From Aggregatibacter actinomycetemcomitans DSM 8324 (lineage in GTDB: Bacteria > Pseudomonadota > Gammaproteobacteria > Enterobacterales > Pasteurellaceae): DNA of 48,999 nucleotides. The notes below the pieces were generated by a model. That model was not told where the DNA came from and ran no database searches. It was given only the letters and a program-made list of their open reading frames with translations. Below are positions 29,919-40,336 of the stretch, piece after piece. Both the position numbers and the translations under genes were made by a program. The stretch covers positions 1 to 48,999 of the forward strand of contig NZ_AQUU01000015.1 of the NCBI RefSeq assembly GCF_000372365.1. The letters run 5' to 3'. Positions within the stretch are counted from its first letter, which is position 1. Each line of letters starts with the position of its first letter.

Positions 29919-30650
29919 ATGCAAAAAACCTATTTTATTGCAGACTTACATCTGGCAGAAAGTCGACCGCACTTATTAGCGCTTTTTCGCCAATTTATGC
30001 AGGAACAGGCGCCACAAGCGGAAAAACTGTATATTCTGGGCGATTTATTTGATTTTTGGATTGGCGATGATGAACAATCCGGCTTAATTTTCGATGTACA
30101 ACAGTTAATTAAAAACTTAACCCATCAAGGCGTGCAGTGTTACTTTCAACATGGCAATCGTGATTTTTTAATAGGCGAAACCTTTGCCGATGCTTGTGGT
30201 CTAACCCTCCTACCCACTTATAAATTGATTGATTTATACGGCGTACCGACACTGTTATGCCACGGCGACACCCTGTGTATTGATGACGTGAAATATCAGC
30301 AGTATCGTAAGAAAGTCCATCAAAAATGGCGTCAGTGGCTGTTCCTGCACTTGCCGTTAAAAGTGCGGTTAAAAATCGCAGAGAAAATTCGGGCGAAGAG
30401 CCGGCGGGATAAACAATTTAAACCGACAGAGATTATGGATGTGAATGCGGATTTTGTGTTGCAAACGTTCGCTAAATTTCAGGTGACACAAATTATTCAC
30501 GGACATACGCACCGTCAAAAACACCATGAAATTCCACCGCACTTTCACCGTATCGTGCTCGGTGATTGGGGTGAAACTTCCTCTATTTTGGAAGTTACGC
30601 CCGATTCCATGCAGTTTATTAATGATAATCTAAGGAGTAAAAATGGCTGA
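29919..30650 (+). CDS. lpxH: UDP-2,3-diacylglucosamine hydrolase LpxH
   Basis: Fourth step of lipid A synthesis: hydrolyses UDP-diacylglucosamine to lipid X and UMP at the membrane surface. 243 aa calcineurin-like phosphoesterase. Metal sites: ADLHL (8-12), [11 protein letters not shown], the GNRD loop, [10 protein letters not shown] and the final HGHTHR. Overlaps the next gene by 8 bp. Three uptake cores lie inside (29966, 30361, 30536). Confidence 0.97.
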   Translation: MQKTYFIADLHLAESRPHLLALFRQFMQEQAPQAEKLYILGDLFDFWIGDDEQSGLIFDVQQLIKNLTHQGVQCYFQHGNRDFLIGETFADACGLTLLPTYKLIDLYGVPTLLCHGDTLCIDDVKYQQYRKKVHQKWRQWLFLHLPLKVRLKIAEKIRAKSRRDKQFKPTEIMDVNADFVLQTFAKFQVTQIIHGHTHRQKHHEIPPHFHRIVLGDWGETSSILEVTPDSMQFINDNLRSKNG

Positions 30651-31149
30651 TCCACATATTAAATCCCATATGGATGTTTGGGACTATGTTACCGTTATCA
30701 TCTATCGTTCGGGTTTCACCCTTGCGGTGCCCATGTTATTGATGTTGCCATGGTATCCCGCAACGGCGCAAATCGGCTTATTAATTGCCGCCGCTTCTTG
30801 TGCCGCCTGCGTGCATTTATATATGAAAAATTTCCGTTATCTTTTTCAGTTCGCCATGTGGTTGGGGTTGTTATGCCAAATTCTGGGTTTTCCTCAGCTT
30901 GCTTTGGGCGCGGCGTTTTTAGTGCTGGGCGGGTTAAGTTATAAAGAATATTTTTGTTTTCGTGTTTTTGCGTTAAACCTGCAACCAATATTTTTTGCAA
31001 TATTATGGTTTGCCTTATTATTTGATCTGACCTGGCTTAGCACCTTATTATCGCTTGTAACAGGCATTTTAATTTTATTATTAAGCATTCAAAAGTGGCG
31101 TATGCCGTTACATTTCGATATTGGAGATAAAAGAAAATATCAGGTTTAA
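30643..31149 (+). CDS. Conserved integral membrane protein of unknown function
   Basis: 168 aa, about five to six hydrophobic helices (for example residues 25-40, 44-58, 66-80, 82-96, 109-122, 127-145), with a short polar N-terminus and a basic tail ending DKRKYQV. The motif [12 protein letters not shown] in the middle suggests the DUF2301 family of integral membrane proteins, a tentative match from memory. The start has an excellent AAGGAG and lies inside the lpxH end, so it is translationally coupled to lpxH. A role in envelope lipid metabolism is only a guess from position. Confidence 0.75.
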   Translation: MADPHIKSHMDVWDYVTVIIYRSGFTLAVPMLLMLPWYPATAQIGLLIAAASCAACVHLYMKNFRYLFQFAMWLGLLCQILGFPQLALGAAFLVLGGLSYKEYFCFRVFALNLQPIFFAILWFALLFDLTWLSTLLSLVTGILILLLSIQKWRMPLHFDIGDKRKYQV

Positions 31150-31211
31150 TATTTATGTTACTTACAATAAGCATAGAATAAAATCATAATAACTGATTAT
31201 TGGAGTCATAA

Positions 31212-31889
31212 ATGAACAGGTTACAAAAGAAATATTTTATTGGTTTAACCCATTTTTTAGGCAATGTATTAGGGCCGAAATATGAGGTGGTGTTTCATTC
31301 CTTTGAAAAAAATAAGGCCTCAATGGAAGCCATCGTCAACAGCCATGTGAGCGGCAGAAATCTCTCTTCGCCACTGAGTTCTTTTGCATCGAATATGTTG
31401 CAGGAAAAGGTTTATTTAGATAAGGATTTTATCTTTAATTACAAAGCAGTTGCCGATTCCGATAAGACAATTCGCGGTTCAACATTTTTCATTAAAAACG
31501 GTAAGCGATTGGAAGGGATTTTGTGTATTAATCACGATACCTCCGAACTTATGGATGCCATGACGAAATTAATTTCCCTGGAAAATTTGGGTAATTTTAT
31601 CAATGTGCTGGGGTTCGATCCGGCATTAGACCGTAGTGATGATGCCGGTATTCCTAATAAAGAAAGGTTGGAACATTCTATTGAAGATATTCTTTCGGAA
31701 TATATCGACATTAATTTATTAAATTCGGAGAAAAACCTGACTTTAAGACAGAAAGAAAACTCCATTCGGATTTTGTTCGATAAGGGCGTTTTTAATATAA
31801 AAGGTGCGATTCCCATGGTGGCAAAATATTTAAAAATATCGGTGCCAAGTGTTTATCGGTATTTAAAATTAATCAGAGGAAAAGCATAA
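31212..31889 (+). CDS. YheO-type transcriptional regulator (PAS-like plus HTH)
   Basis: 225 aa. The N-terminal half (residues 8-115) resembles the YheO PAS-like sensor domain: LGPKYEVVFHSF, VSGRNLSSPLSSF, and the nucleating IRGSTFFIKN and LEGILCINHDT. The C-terminal segment NIKGAIPMVAKYLKISVPSVYRYLKLIR is a helix-turn-helix of the YheO/DauR type. Start with TTGGAG 8 bp upstream. It faces the tyrP-like gene, tail to tail. Members of the family sense small amino-acid-like ligands, so control of the adjacent tyrosine genes is a reasonable inference but unproven. Confidence 0.82.
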   Translation: MNRLQKKYFIGLTHFLGNVLGPKYEVVFHSFEKNKASMEAIVNSHVSGRNLSSPLSSFASNMLQEKVYLDKDFIFNYKAVADSDKTIRGSTFFIKNGKRLEGILCINHDTSELMDAMTKLISLENLGNFINVLGFDPALDRSDDAGIPNKERLEHSIEDILSEYIDINLLNSEKNLTLRQKENSIRILFDKGVFNIKGAIPMVAKYLKISVPSVYRYLKLIRGKA

Positions 31890-31890
31890 A

Positions 31891-31931
31891 AACAATTGAC
31901 ATTCTAAAGTGCGGTTAGAATGTCAATTGTT
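31891..31931. terminator. 17-bp perfect hairpin with an uptake signal in its loop
   Basis: AACAATTGACATTCTAA (31891-31907) pairs perfectly with 31915-31931 around the 7-base loop AGTGCGG. The exact uptake core AAGTGCGGT (31907-31915) occupies the loop and the closing base pair. A T-run follows on the plus strand (TTTTTTATG), and the minus strand reads into TTTTTATGC. It lies between the convergent regulator and permease genes and ends both. Confidence 0.88.
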
Positions 31932-31954
31932 TTTTATGTGCAGGTTTTACGTGA

Positions 31955-33169
31955 TCACCCCACCACCATCGGCAGGTAGCCGAGTTTGATCAGAAATGGA
32001 ATACTGACGATAATGATCCCCAGAATGGAAACGAGCAGTAGCACGCCGGCGCCGCCGGGCACGCAATATGCTAAATTCGGGTGTTGTTGGCGGGCTTTCC
32101 ACACCAATGCCGCCGGCAAAACTACCGCGTAGAACGCGAACATTTGCCCGGCGTAGCCTAGCGCTAAAATGAAGCCTTCCGGATAGAAGAAGGCAAACAG
32201 CAACGGTGGGAAAAAGGTTAATATGCCGAGGCAAGGTCTATTGGCATCAATATTGAAGGCGCGTTTGAGCAGATCTTCAATACATTCAAACAATCCTAAC
32301 GCAACACCGAGGAATGAGGTAATCAATGCCAAGGCGGAGAACAGTTTGACGACGCCTGCAATCATATCGCTGCCTGTAATGATTTTCACTGCGTTCACCA
32401 ATCCGTTTAATGTCGGATCCTTACTTAGAATCTCTAAGAAGCGGGTTTGGCTTAACACGCCGTGGGTGGAAAATTGCCAAAGAATATAGCCGATAAGCGT
32501 AATCGCCGAACCGATAGTAATGGAAATTCTCAGGGCTTTTACATCACCTTCGAGATATTTATTTAGGCAAGGAATGGAGCCGTGAAAACCGAAGGCAGTA
32601 AAAAATACCGGACTGGCAGAAATCAATAAAGCATTATCTATTGGCATAGCCATTAAATTATCAACATGAATTTCCGGAATCATTAAGCTAAGTACCACGA
32701 ACAGGGCAATGAGCATGGTGAAAAATAAGATTCGGTTTAAGCCATCAACAATTTTTGTTCCGACAACGATAAAAATGCCGAAAAAGACGGTGAAGATCAG
32801 AATGGAGCCTTTCATTTTAAGCTCCGGTGTGGCAAAGTCCGGCAAGGTTGATGCAAGAATTGAACCGCCGCCGGTAACATAAGCGGAGAGCAGCGCATAC
32901 AGGAAAATCATGAGAACGGTGGTTGCCACAACCCGTCCCGGTCTGCCGAAGTATTGTGCCGCGAGAGTTCCTACGCCGGCATCATATTCTGCCGTTTGAT
33001 AGACTTCTACAAAAAGAAGCGCGCTGTAGGTGAGCAATACCCATAAAATACAAAGTAGCCCCACCGTAAATGTGAAACCGATACCTGCCGAAGTGAGCGG
33101 CATGGCAAGCATCCCCGCACCGATCATCGTTCCCGATGTAATCAGCGTACTGCCTAATGTTTTGTTCAT
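31955..33169 (-). CDS. Aromatic amino acid permease, TyrP-like (HAAAP family)
   Basis: 404 aa, eleven predicted membrane helices; begins MNKTLGSTLITSGTMIGAGMLAMPL, the unwound first helix typical of the HAAAP family, and carries GFHGSIPCLNKYL in the middle. Closest in type to TyrP (tyrosine:proton symport), and its position after tyrosine phenol-lyase supports tyrosine as substrate; tryptophan cannot be excluded. The ATG follows AGGAAAGGAG. It lies 161 bp downstream of tpl on the same strand, as the tyrosine permease gene tutB follows tpl in Citrobacter/Erwinia. Confidence 0.88.
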   Translation of the reverse strand: MNKTLGSTLITSGTMIGAGMLAMPLTSAGIGFTFTVGLLCILWVLLTYSALLFVEVYQTAEYDAGVGTLAAQYFGRPGRVVATTVLMIFLYALLSAYVTGGGSILASTLPDFATPELKMKGSILIFTVFFGIFIVVGTKIVDGLNRILFFTMLIALFVVLSLMIPEIHVDNLMAMPIDNALLISASPVFFTAFGFHGSIPCLNKYLEGDVKALRISITIGSAITLIGYILWQFSTHGVLSQTRFLEILSKDPTLNGLVNAVKIITGSDMIAGVVKLFSALALITSFLGVALGLFECIEDLLKRAFNIDANRPCLGILTFFPPLLFAFFYPEGFILALGYAGQMFAFYAVVLPAALVWKARQQHPNLAYCVPGGAGVLLLVSILGIIIVSIPFLIKLGYLPMVVG

Positions 33170-33295
33170 AAGTTTTCTCCTTTCCTGTTGCTGTAGAAAG
33201 GCTAGTCATTTCCTTATTTGACAATACATCAAACTACAATGTCACTAGAATGTTTTCGCATTTTCCTCATTAAAATTCTGACGGGATATAAGAAA

Positions 33296-33321
33296 CCCTT
33301 ACTCTGTTTCCAAAGTAAGGG
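33296..33321 (-). terminator. Hairpin after tpl, possible partial terminator
   Basis: CCCTTACT/AGTAAGGG 8-bp stem with a 10-base loop, 9 bp past the tpl stop. On the minus strand it is followed by TTTCTTATATCC, a weak T-run. It may lower expression of the downstream permease relative to the enzyme. Confidence 0.55.
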
Positions 33322-33330
33322 CAGATATGA

Positions 33331-34767
<1,437 letters not shown>

Positions 34768-34786
34768 CTATCATCGAGTTGTGGCT

Positions 34787-34829
34787 ATACTAATAAAAAA
34801 TTTTTAGCATTACTGTGAGGAATGTCACA
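34787..34829 (-). promoter_or_regulatory. CRP-dependent (class II) promoter of tpl
   Basis: TGTGAGGAATGTCACA (34814-34829) is a perfect TGTGA-N6-TCACA CRP palindrome. On the minus strand a -10 hexamer TAGTAT lies at 34792-34787, predicting a start near 34780 and a CRP centre at about -41.5, the class II position. There is no good -35, as expected. The 5' leader would be about 73 nt. The rest of the 329-bp tpl-efp gap (34708-35036) is very AT-rich and holds the efp terminator. Confidence 0.75.
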
Positions 34830-34989
34830 TATAATAAAAAATTATTAAAATTTAGTTTATTTTTATAAAATAAATAATTTTTTATATAAAATAGCGTGAT
34901 TTTTAGATAAATTATTGAGTTTTGAAAGGTGTTATTGTAAAGAATATTAATTTCCATCTAACAGAACGGAGGGAAAATTGCAGATAAAA

Positions 34990-35015
34990 AAATAGACCCG
35001 AAAACGGGTCTATTT
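34990..35015 (-). terminator. Intrinsic terminator after efp
   Basis: 11-bp perfect stem AAATAGACCCG/CGGGTCTATTT with loop AAAA. On the minus strand the stem runs into TTTTTTTATC. It lies 22 bp past the efp stop. Confidence 0.88.
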
Positions 35016-35036
35016 CATAAGATTCTTTAAATTTGA

Positions 35037-35603
35037 TTACTTCACGCGGGAAACATATTCGCCGGAGCGGGTATCTACGCGGATCACTTCACCGATTTGT
35101 ACGAATAACGGCACTTTCACCACGGCGCCGGTGCTTAAGGTTGCCGGTTTGCCGCCGGTACCTGCGGTATCACCTTTTAAGCCAGGATCGGTATCGACGA
35201 TTTCCAACTCAACGAAGTTCGGTGGGGTCACGGTAATCGGTGCGCCGTTCCATAAGGTCACGATACAATCGGCTTGGTCTAATAACCATTTTTCGGCATC
35301 GCCTACGGCTTTGGCGTCGGCGGAATATTGTTCGAACGTTTCCGGGTGCATGAAATACCAGAACGCATCGTCTTTGTAAGAATAGGTTAAGTTTAAATCC
35401 ATAACATCAGCGGCTTCAACAGAGGTACCGGATTTGAAGTTCACATCCAATACTTTGCCGGAAATTAATTTACGAATACGGGTGCGGGTGAACGCCTGAC
35501 CTTTGCCGGGTTTGACGAATTCATTTTCAACGATCACGCAAGGTTCGCCGTCTTGCATAAATTTTAGACCTGGTTTGAAATCACTGGTAGTATATGTAGC
35601 CAT
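35037..35603 (-). CDS. efp: Translation elongation factor P
   Basis: Rescues ribosomes stalled on polyproline stretches. I start at the ATG at 35603 ([15 protein letters not shown]), preceded by TTGAGGATAAT; an earlier in-frame ATG (35642) has no family support. 188 aa, three OB/KOW domains. The loop VKPGKGQAF carries K34, the residue that receives beta-lysine in EpmA/EpmB organisms. EpmB is encoded next door on the opposite strand, 31 bp from this start, strongly suggesting this EF-P is beta-lysylated. Confidence 0.98.
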   Translation of the reverse strand: MATYTTSDFKPGLKFMQDGEPCVIVENEFVKPGKGQAFTRTRIRKLISGKVLDVNFKSGTSVEAADVMDLNLTYSYKDDAFWYFMHPETFEQYSADAKAVGDAEKWLLDQADCIVTLWNGAPITVTPPNFVELEIVDTDPGLKGDTAGTGGKPATLSTGAVVKVPLFVQIGEVIRVDTRSGEYVSRVK

Positions 35604-35634
35604 ATTATCCTCAAGAAAAAGATTGTTTTTTAAA

Positions 35635-36654
35635 GTGGTCATTCTACATCAAAACATCCCGATTAGAGAAGAACAAAGTTGGTTGGAACATCTGGCAAAC
35701 GGGATTTCGGACCCGAAAATCTTATTACAACACCTGGAACTGCCCCTCGAACCGTTTAAACAAGACATTGAAGCCCGCAAATTGTTTGCCATGCGCGTGC
35801 CTTTGCCTTTTGTGGCGAAAATGGAAAAAGGCAATGCGCGCGATCCCTTATTTTTACAAGTGATGTCTTTTGCTGACGAATTTCTGCAGGCAGAAGGGTT
35901 CAGCAAAGATCCGCTGGAAGAACAAGAAGATAAGAATGTGGTGCCGAATATTCTGCACAAATACCATAATCGCTTGTTATTTATGGTCAAAGGCGGCTGT
36001 GCGGTCAATTGCCGCTATTGTTTTCGCCGTCATTTTCCCTATGACCAAAACAAAGGCAATAAACAAAATTGGCAGAAGGCGCTGGACTATATCGCCACCC
36101 ATCCGGAAATCGAAGAGGTGATTTTATCCGGCGGCGATCCGCTTATGGCGAAGGATCATGAAATCGCTTGGCTGATAAAACACCTGGAAAATCTACCGCA
36201 CTTAACACGTCTGCGCATTCATTCACGTTTGCCGGTGGTGATTCCGCAACGCATTACCGACAAATTTTGCCATATTCTGACGCAAACCCGTTTACAGAAA
36301 ATTCTGGTCACACACGTTAATCATGCCAATGAAATTGATGAAGATTTTTCCCATGCCATGGATAAATTAAAGAATTGCGGTGTCGTATTATTAAACCAAT
36401 CGGTTTTACTGAAAAACGTGAATGACGATGCCCATATTCTGAAAGTATTGAGCGACCGTTTATTTTCAGTGGGGATTCTGCCTTATTATCTGCATTTGCT
36501 GGATAAGGTGGAAGGCGCGGCGCATTTTTATCTTGATGATGCGCAGGCGTTAAGAATTTACAAACAATTACAACGCATTACCTCCGGTTATTTAGTGCCG
36601 AAACTCGCCCGCGAAATTGGTGGCGAACCGAATAAAACCTTGTTTGCAACATGA
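35635..36654 (+). CDS. epmB: EF-P beta-lysylation protein EpmB (lysine 2,3-aminomutase)
   Basis: Radical SAM/PLP enzyme converting L-lysine to (R)-beta-lysine, which EpmA attaches to EF-P. The cluster motif is CAVNCRYC within [23 protein letters not shown] binds SAM; the C-terminal [18 protein letters not shown] holds the PLP lysine. I start at GTG 35635 ([16 protein letters not shown], 339 aa), which aligns with known EpmB starts. An ATG at 35503 would overlap efp by about 100 bp antisense. No ribosome-binding site is clear at the GTG. Divergent from efp with only 31 bp between starts. Uptake core at 36195. Confidence 0.93.
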   Translation: MVILHQNIPIREEQSWLEHLANGISDPKILLQHLELPLEPFKQDIEARKLFAMRVPLPFVAKMEKGNARDPLFLQVMSFADEFLQAEGFSKDPLEEQEDKNVVPNILHKYHNRLLFMVKGGCAVNCRYCFRRHFPYDQNKGNKQNWQKALDYIATHPEIEEVILSGGDPLMAKDHEIAWLIKHLENLPHLTRLRIHSRLPVVIPQRITDKFCHILTQTRLQKILVTHVNHANEIDEDFSHAMDKLKNCGVVLLNQSVLLKNVNDDAHILKVLSDRLFSVGILPYYLHLLDKVEGAAHFYLDDAQALRIYKQLQRITSGYLVPKLAREIGGEPNKTLFAT

Positions 36655-36824
36655 TATTCCGGTATCAAAAAAGCAAAAGATGTTTTAGAATAGGCGCGAT
36701 TTTTTTACTTATTAATTTATGCTGTGAGCGATTCGGTTTCTGTGTTGATTCCTCTCATGAAAAACGCAGAAAAAAACGACCGCACTTTTACGGCATATCG
36801 GCATAATTTCACCAGAGGTATATT

Positions 36825-38138
36825 GTGGATTCTGAAAAAAGAACCCCGGAAAATGAAAATAATCCGGCACAAAATGAATTGGATTTGGGCTTTAGTCAAA
36901 TGGAACCGATCACCCCGAAAAAAGTGATTAAACCGGAGCCGTCTTTGTTTGAGAAGTTGCTTGGAAAAGGCAAAGATCTCCTTGCGAAGAAAGAACAAAA
37001 GAATATGGAAAATCAATTTGCCGTTCGCAGAGAACCCGTATTCGGTGGTGCCGGTGCGACTGGAGAGAAAAGCATGACAAGCGAAAACCCGACCGAGAGA
37101 TTTTCAACCGAAAACACAGAAAGCAAAGAACCGCAGATTGCCGCCGACACGGCGACGGAAACCCTGCCAGAAGCGCCTGCCGAGCCTCTCGTTACCGAAG
37201 CGGAAGAAGCCGTTGAAGCAACACAACCGGAGCCTGCCGAATTGAAAGAAAAACCGAAAGCCGGTTTTAAAAATCCTGAAAATTGGGCGATTTTAAGTAT
37301 TCTCCCGCAAAAACATCGTCGCATTTTCGTCGCGCTATTCGGTGTGGTGTTGGTGCTGATTTTTATCTTGTGGATGAAACCAAGCTCCGATACGGTGCAG
37401 TCTTACGAGCAGCAAAGCAATAACGGCGTGCCGATTCAATTCCAGCAGTTAGACCAATCACAAACCGTTGAACCGACCGTGTTGGATAATCTGACCCCGC
37501 AAACCGATAACACTGTCGCGCAACAACCTGCTGCGGAAACCAATACGCAAAATGTCAATGCCGGCGCCATAGAACCGCAAGCGGTGGAACAAGGGGCAAC
37601 CACCTCCGTTGCTGAGCAAACGACAACTGCGGCGGTAGAAAATAAACCGGCAGAAGTCAAACCGGAAGAGGTCGAAACCGTTAAACCGAGTGAGCCTGCA
37701 AAAGCGCAAGAAGCCGTCAAACCGCGTCAACATCAGGAAAGCGTGAAAAAAGAGCCGGTGAAAACCGATAAAGTGAAACAGGCTGAAAAAGCGACTGCTA
37801 AAAATCAACCGACTAAATCGGCAAAAACCGAAAAAGAAGTACGGGATATTTTAGAAGGCAAAACAACGACTATCACCAAAGCAGCAGCCGGTAGCAAAAC
37901 CTTAACCATTCCGCAAGGCGTGACCTTAATGCAGGTGTTCCGTGACAACCATCTACCTGTCGGTGATGTGAATGCCATGACCAAAGCCAAAGGCGTAGGC
38001 AAGGTGTTAAGCAGCTTCAAGCCGGGTGATAAGGTACAGGTTTCCCTGAATGCACAAGGTCGCGTGAGCGAATTGCGTTTGCCCAACGGCGCACGCTTTA
38101 CCCGCCAATCCGACGGCAGTTATCAATTTAAGGAGTAA
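36825..38138 (+). CDS. oapA: Opacity-associated protein OapA
   Basis: Cell-envelope protein linked in Haemophilus influenzae to colony opacity and attachment to epithelial cells. 437 aa. Start GTG 36825 (MDSEKRTPENENN), with AGAGG 8 bp upstream. A cytoplasmic N-terminal region, a single membrane helix at about 167-186 (IFVALFGVVLVLIFILWM), then a long low-complexity Glu/Lys/Pro/Thr-rich linker (190-340). The C-terminal OapA/LysM-like domain (TLTIPQGVTLMQVFRDNHL to the end) is likely peptidoglycan-binding. The gene for OapB follows 55 bp later. Confidence 0.93.
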   Translation: MDSEKRTPENENNPAQNELDLGFSQMEPITPKKVIKPEPSLFEKLLGKGKDLLAKKEQKNMENQFAVRREPVFGGAGATGEKSMTSENPTERFSTENTESKEPQIAADTATETLPEAPAEPLVTEAEEAVEATQPEPAELKEKPKAGFKNPENWAILSILPQKHRRIFVALFGVVLVLIFILWMKPSSDTVQSYEQQSNNGVPIQFQQLDQSQTVEPTVLDNLTPQTDNTVAQQPAAETNTQNVNAGAIEPQAVEQGATTSVAEQTTTAAVENKPAEVKPEEVETVKPSEPAKAQEAVKPRQHQESVKKEPVKTDKVKQAEKATAKNQPTKSAKTEKEVRDILEGKTTTITKAAAGSKTLTIPQGVTLMQVFRDNHLPVGDVNAMTKAKGVGKVLSSFKPGDKVQVSLNAQGRVSELRLPNGARFTRQSDGSYQFKE

Positions 38139-38149
38139 TCCTGAAATTC

Positions 38150-38178
38150 AATAAGCGTAGTTATTAGCTACGCTTATT
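38150..38178 (+). repeat. Hairpin between oapA and oapB
   Basis: Perfect 11-bp stem AATAAGCGTAG/CTACGCTTATT with a 7-base loop, directly after oapA. The following CCATTT is a poor T-run, so it may be an RNA-stabilising hairpin or weak attenuator within the operon. Confidence 0.6.
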
Positions 38179-38193
38179 CCATTTAAAAGAGAC

Positions 38194-38574
38194 ATGATTA
38201 TGTTAAGAGCGAGCTTCATCTTATTGACGCTAATGGGATTAACCGCTTGTATGGTAAAACCGGTAGAGCAAAAGGCCCCAGCCAAACCACGCACGCAGGT
38301 TCTGCAAAAAGCCACTCAAAAGGGTTCGGCGCAAGACTATCTTTGCAAAGATAATAAAACGGTTAGGGTTGTTCGCCACACCACTAAAAACAAGAAAAAA
38401 TTGAATTCTATCAGCGTGACGTTTAACAACGTGACACACCGTCTGACCCCGACGATCGCCGAAAGCGGACGTAATTATTCCAACATTCATTGGCTTTGGT
38501 TGGAACGCAAGGAATTCTCCATTCTGAAAAGCAGCGTAGGTGAAATTCTTGCGGAGCAATGTGCCGCACAGTAA
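38194..38574 (+). CDS. oapB: Opacity-associated lipoprotein OapB
   Basis: 126 aa. Signal MIMLRASFILLTLMGLTAC has lipobox LTAC, so it is a lipoprotein; a start at the second ATG (38200) is equally possible. The mature part has two cysteines (YLCKDNKTV, EQCAAQ) that could form a disulfide, and the beta-rich MliC-like layout (VRVVRHTTKNKKKLNSISVTF). Needed in H. influenzae for OapA-dependent opacity. Short AAAAGAGA before the start. Ends before an uptake-signal terminator. Confidence 0.88.
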   Translation: MIMLRASFILLTLMGLTACMVKPVEQKAPAKPRTQVLQKATQKGSAQDYLCKDNKTVRVVRHTTKNKKKLNSISVTFNNVTHRLTPTIAESGRNYSNIHWLWLERKEFSILKSSVGEILAEQCAAQ

Positions 38575-38602
38575 TTTTCATCTTTAAAAACACGAAAAAA
38601 AT

Positions 38603-38632
38603 GACCGCACTTTTTCCCCGAAAAGTGCGGTC
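38603..38632. terminator. Inverted uptake-signal pair between oapB and rdgC
   Basis: GACCGCACTTTT/AAAAGTGCGGTC, a perfect 12-bp stem with a 6-base loop TCCCCG, between convergent genes. Followed on the plus strand by TGTTCTT, and on the minus strand by ATTTTTTTCG, so termination is stronger for rdgC. Confidence 0.82.
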
Positions 38633-38664
38633 TGTTCTTAAGGTGTTTTTAATCATCAAACGGT

Positions 38665-39570
38665 TTATAGCCGTTCTTTCTCTCCACCGAAATCGTGCAA
38701 CAGATTTTCCGTCAGTTTGCTTAGAATACCCGTCATTAACACAAAATCCGCATCAAAACGCTGGGCAAAATCTTCTTTTAAAATATCGTCATTTTGCTCC
38801 CGAATTTGATCGGCGAATTTTAAGCGTTTTAAACTGCAATCTTCGTTCAACACGAAGGATAAACGCTCCTCCCATTCCAAGGCTAATTTTGTGACGAATT
38901 TAGAATGCACCAACGATAAAATTTCTTCGCTGTCCAAGGCTTGTTGTTTGCAACGAATCACACCGTCGGTTTGCACATCGCGCAATTCCGCTTCTTCCAG
39001 CGGCACCAGCCATTCCGGTGTGTTTTCCTGCGCGATCCAGGTTTGCATGATTAATGCCGGTTCGTTGGTAAATGCCAGCGGCACTACAGGCAACGAACCT
39101 AAAGATTTCCGCAATAACGCCAGCACCTCTTCCGCGCGTTTGGCGGAGGCGGCGTTTACATAAATCAAGTGGTTTTCCGCATCAATCCAAATTGTCGTTT
39201 GTTGATATTTACTGAAAGCCCGTGGCAATAGGGTGGCGACCACGTCGTCTTTTAAGGTTTGTTTTTCCACTTTTTTCAGCTTGCGGTTTTCCGCCTGCTC
39301 CAATTTTTCTATGCGGGCGTCTAGTTCCCGTTTCACCACATGGGAAGGCAGGATTTTTTCTTCTTTTTGCGCGAGCAGTAAAATCTGCTTGCCGACGGTG
39401 AAATACAATAATTCACTGCCTTTCAGCGGTTGTGACCAACCGAATTTGCTTTGTTCCGATTGATGGCAAGGGTGATATTGATGGTTTGCGAGGGCGGCTG
39501 AAAGGGTTTGTTCCGACCAATCGAGGGATTTGGTCAGGCGGTAAATCATGGCGTTTTTGAACCAAAACAT
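38665..39570 (-). CDS. rdgC: Recombination-associated protein RdgC
   Basis: Ring-shaped DNA-binding protein that limits RecA loading. 301 aa, the family length. Begins MFWFKNAMIYRLTKSLDW with the conserved FGWSQPL; a charged coiled segment (residues 80-108); and the conserved C-terminal ADFVLMTGILSKLTENLLHDFGGE. Monocistronic and divergent from proC across 62 bp. Confidence 0.96.
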   Translation of the reverse strand: MFWFKNAMIYRLTKSLDWSEQTLSAALANHQYHPCHQSEQSKFGWSQPLKGSELLYFTVGKQILLLAQKEEKILPSHVVKRELDARIEKLEQAENRKLKKVEKQTLKDDVVATLLPRAFSKYQQTTIWIDAENHLIYVNAASAKRAEEVLALLRKSLGSLPVVPLAFTNEPALIMQTWIAQENTPEWLVPLEEAELRDVQTDGVIRCKQQALDSEEILSLVHSKFVTKLALEWEERLSFVLNEDCSLKRLKFADQIREQNDDILKEDFAQRFDADFVLMTGILSKLTENLLHDFGGEKERL

Positions 39571-39632
39571 AGTAGATCCTTATTCTTATTCAGGTAAAAT
39601 GTGCGCTATTGTAACGTACTTCAAGGTGAAAT

Positions 39633-40336
39633 ATGCAACATAAATTGGTGATTTTTATCGGTGGCGGCAATATGGCACAAGCCATCGTGTTCGGTTTGTT
39701 AAAACGTGGTTATCCTGCCGATAAAATCATTGTCTGTGATCCTAACGAAGAAAAACGGGATTTGTTTGCGCAAAAAGGTGTGCGCACGGCAACGGATAAT
39801 GTTGCGGCAGCCATGCAGGCGGATGTGGTGTTGTTGGCGGTAAAGCCGCAGATGTTGGTGGCAGTTTGTGCGCCGTTAAGTGCGGTAGATTTTCAGGCTA
39901 AATTGGTGATTTCCATCGCCGCCGGGAGTTCGTTGGCAAGATTGACCGCACTTTTGCGCAGGATTTGTTGGCCGCCGTGGGCAAAACCCTGTGGCTTGAT
40001 TCGGAAGAAAAAATGCACGCCGTTACCGCCGCCTCAGGCAGCAGCCCGGTGTATTTTTTTCAGCTGTTGGAAGCCATGCAACAAGGTTTGATTCACATGG
40101 GATTAAACGATCAGCAGGTACGCGAATTGGTGCAGCAGGCAATGTTGGGTTCGGCAAAAATGGTGGTGGAAAATCCACAACTGGATTTAGCAACCTTGCG
40201 CCAAAATGTCACATCCAAAGGCGGCACCACGGCAGCAGCGCTGAATGTGTTCAATCAACGTCAATTTAACGACATCGTGCAGCAGGCAATGCAGGCTTGC
40301 ATGGCACGTTCAAAAGAAATGGAAACCTTATTTTAA
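39633..40336 (+). pseudogene. proC: Pyrroline-5-carboxylate reductase, internal deletion with frameshift
   Basis: ProC makes the last step of proline synthesis. The start is good: MQHKLVIFIGGGNMAQAIVFGLL with the dinucleotide-binding GGGNMA. Frame is kept through SIAAGSSLARLTAL at about 39950. The second half, in another frame, resumes at FAQDLLAAVGKTLWLDSEEKMHAVTAASGSSP and continues through TSKGGTTAAAL to SKEMETLF. The 704-bp length is about 112 bp short of a usual proC. What is missing is the segment carrying the RxMPNTPA signature near the substrate site, so this is not a base-calling slip. The lesion sits in the uptake core 39945-39953. Almost certainly inactive, implying proline need or a second copy. 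Confidence 0.93.

Noticed and set aside
35503-35634. Upstream ATG for epmB at 35503
   Set aside because: It would code a 44-residue antisense extension over efp with no resemblance to EpmB, whose conserved start fits the GTG at 35635.
39965-40336. Separate small gene for a ProC-like C-terminal domain
   Set aside because: It lacks its own ribosome site and continues the upstream proC fragment, so it is one deleted gene rather than two.
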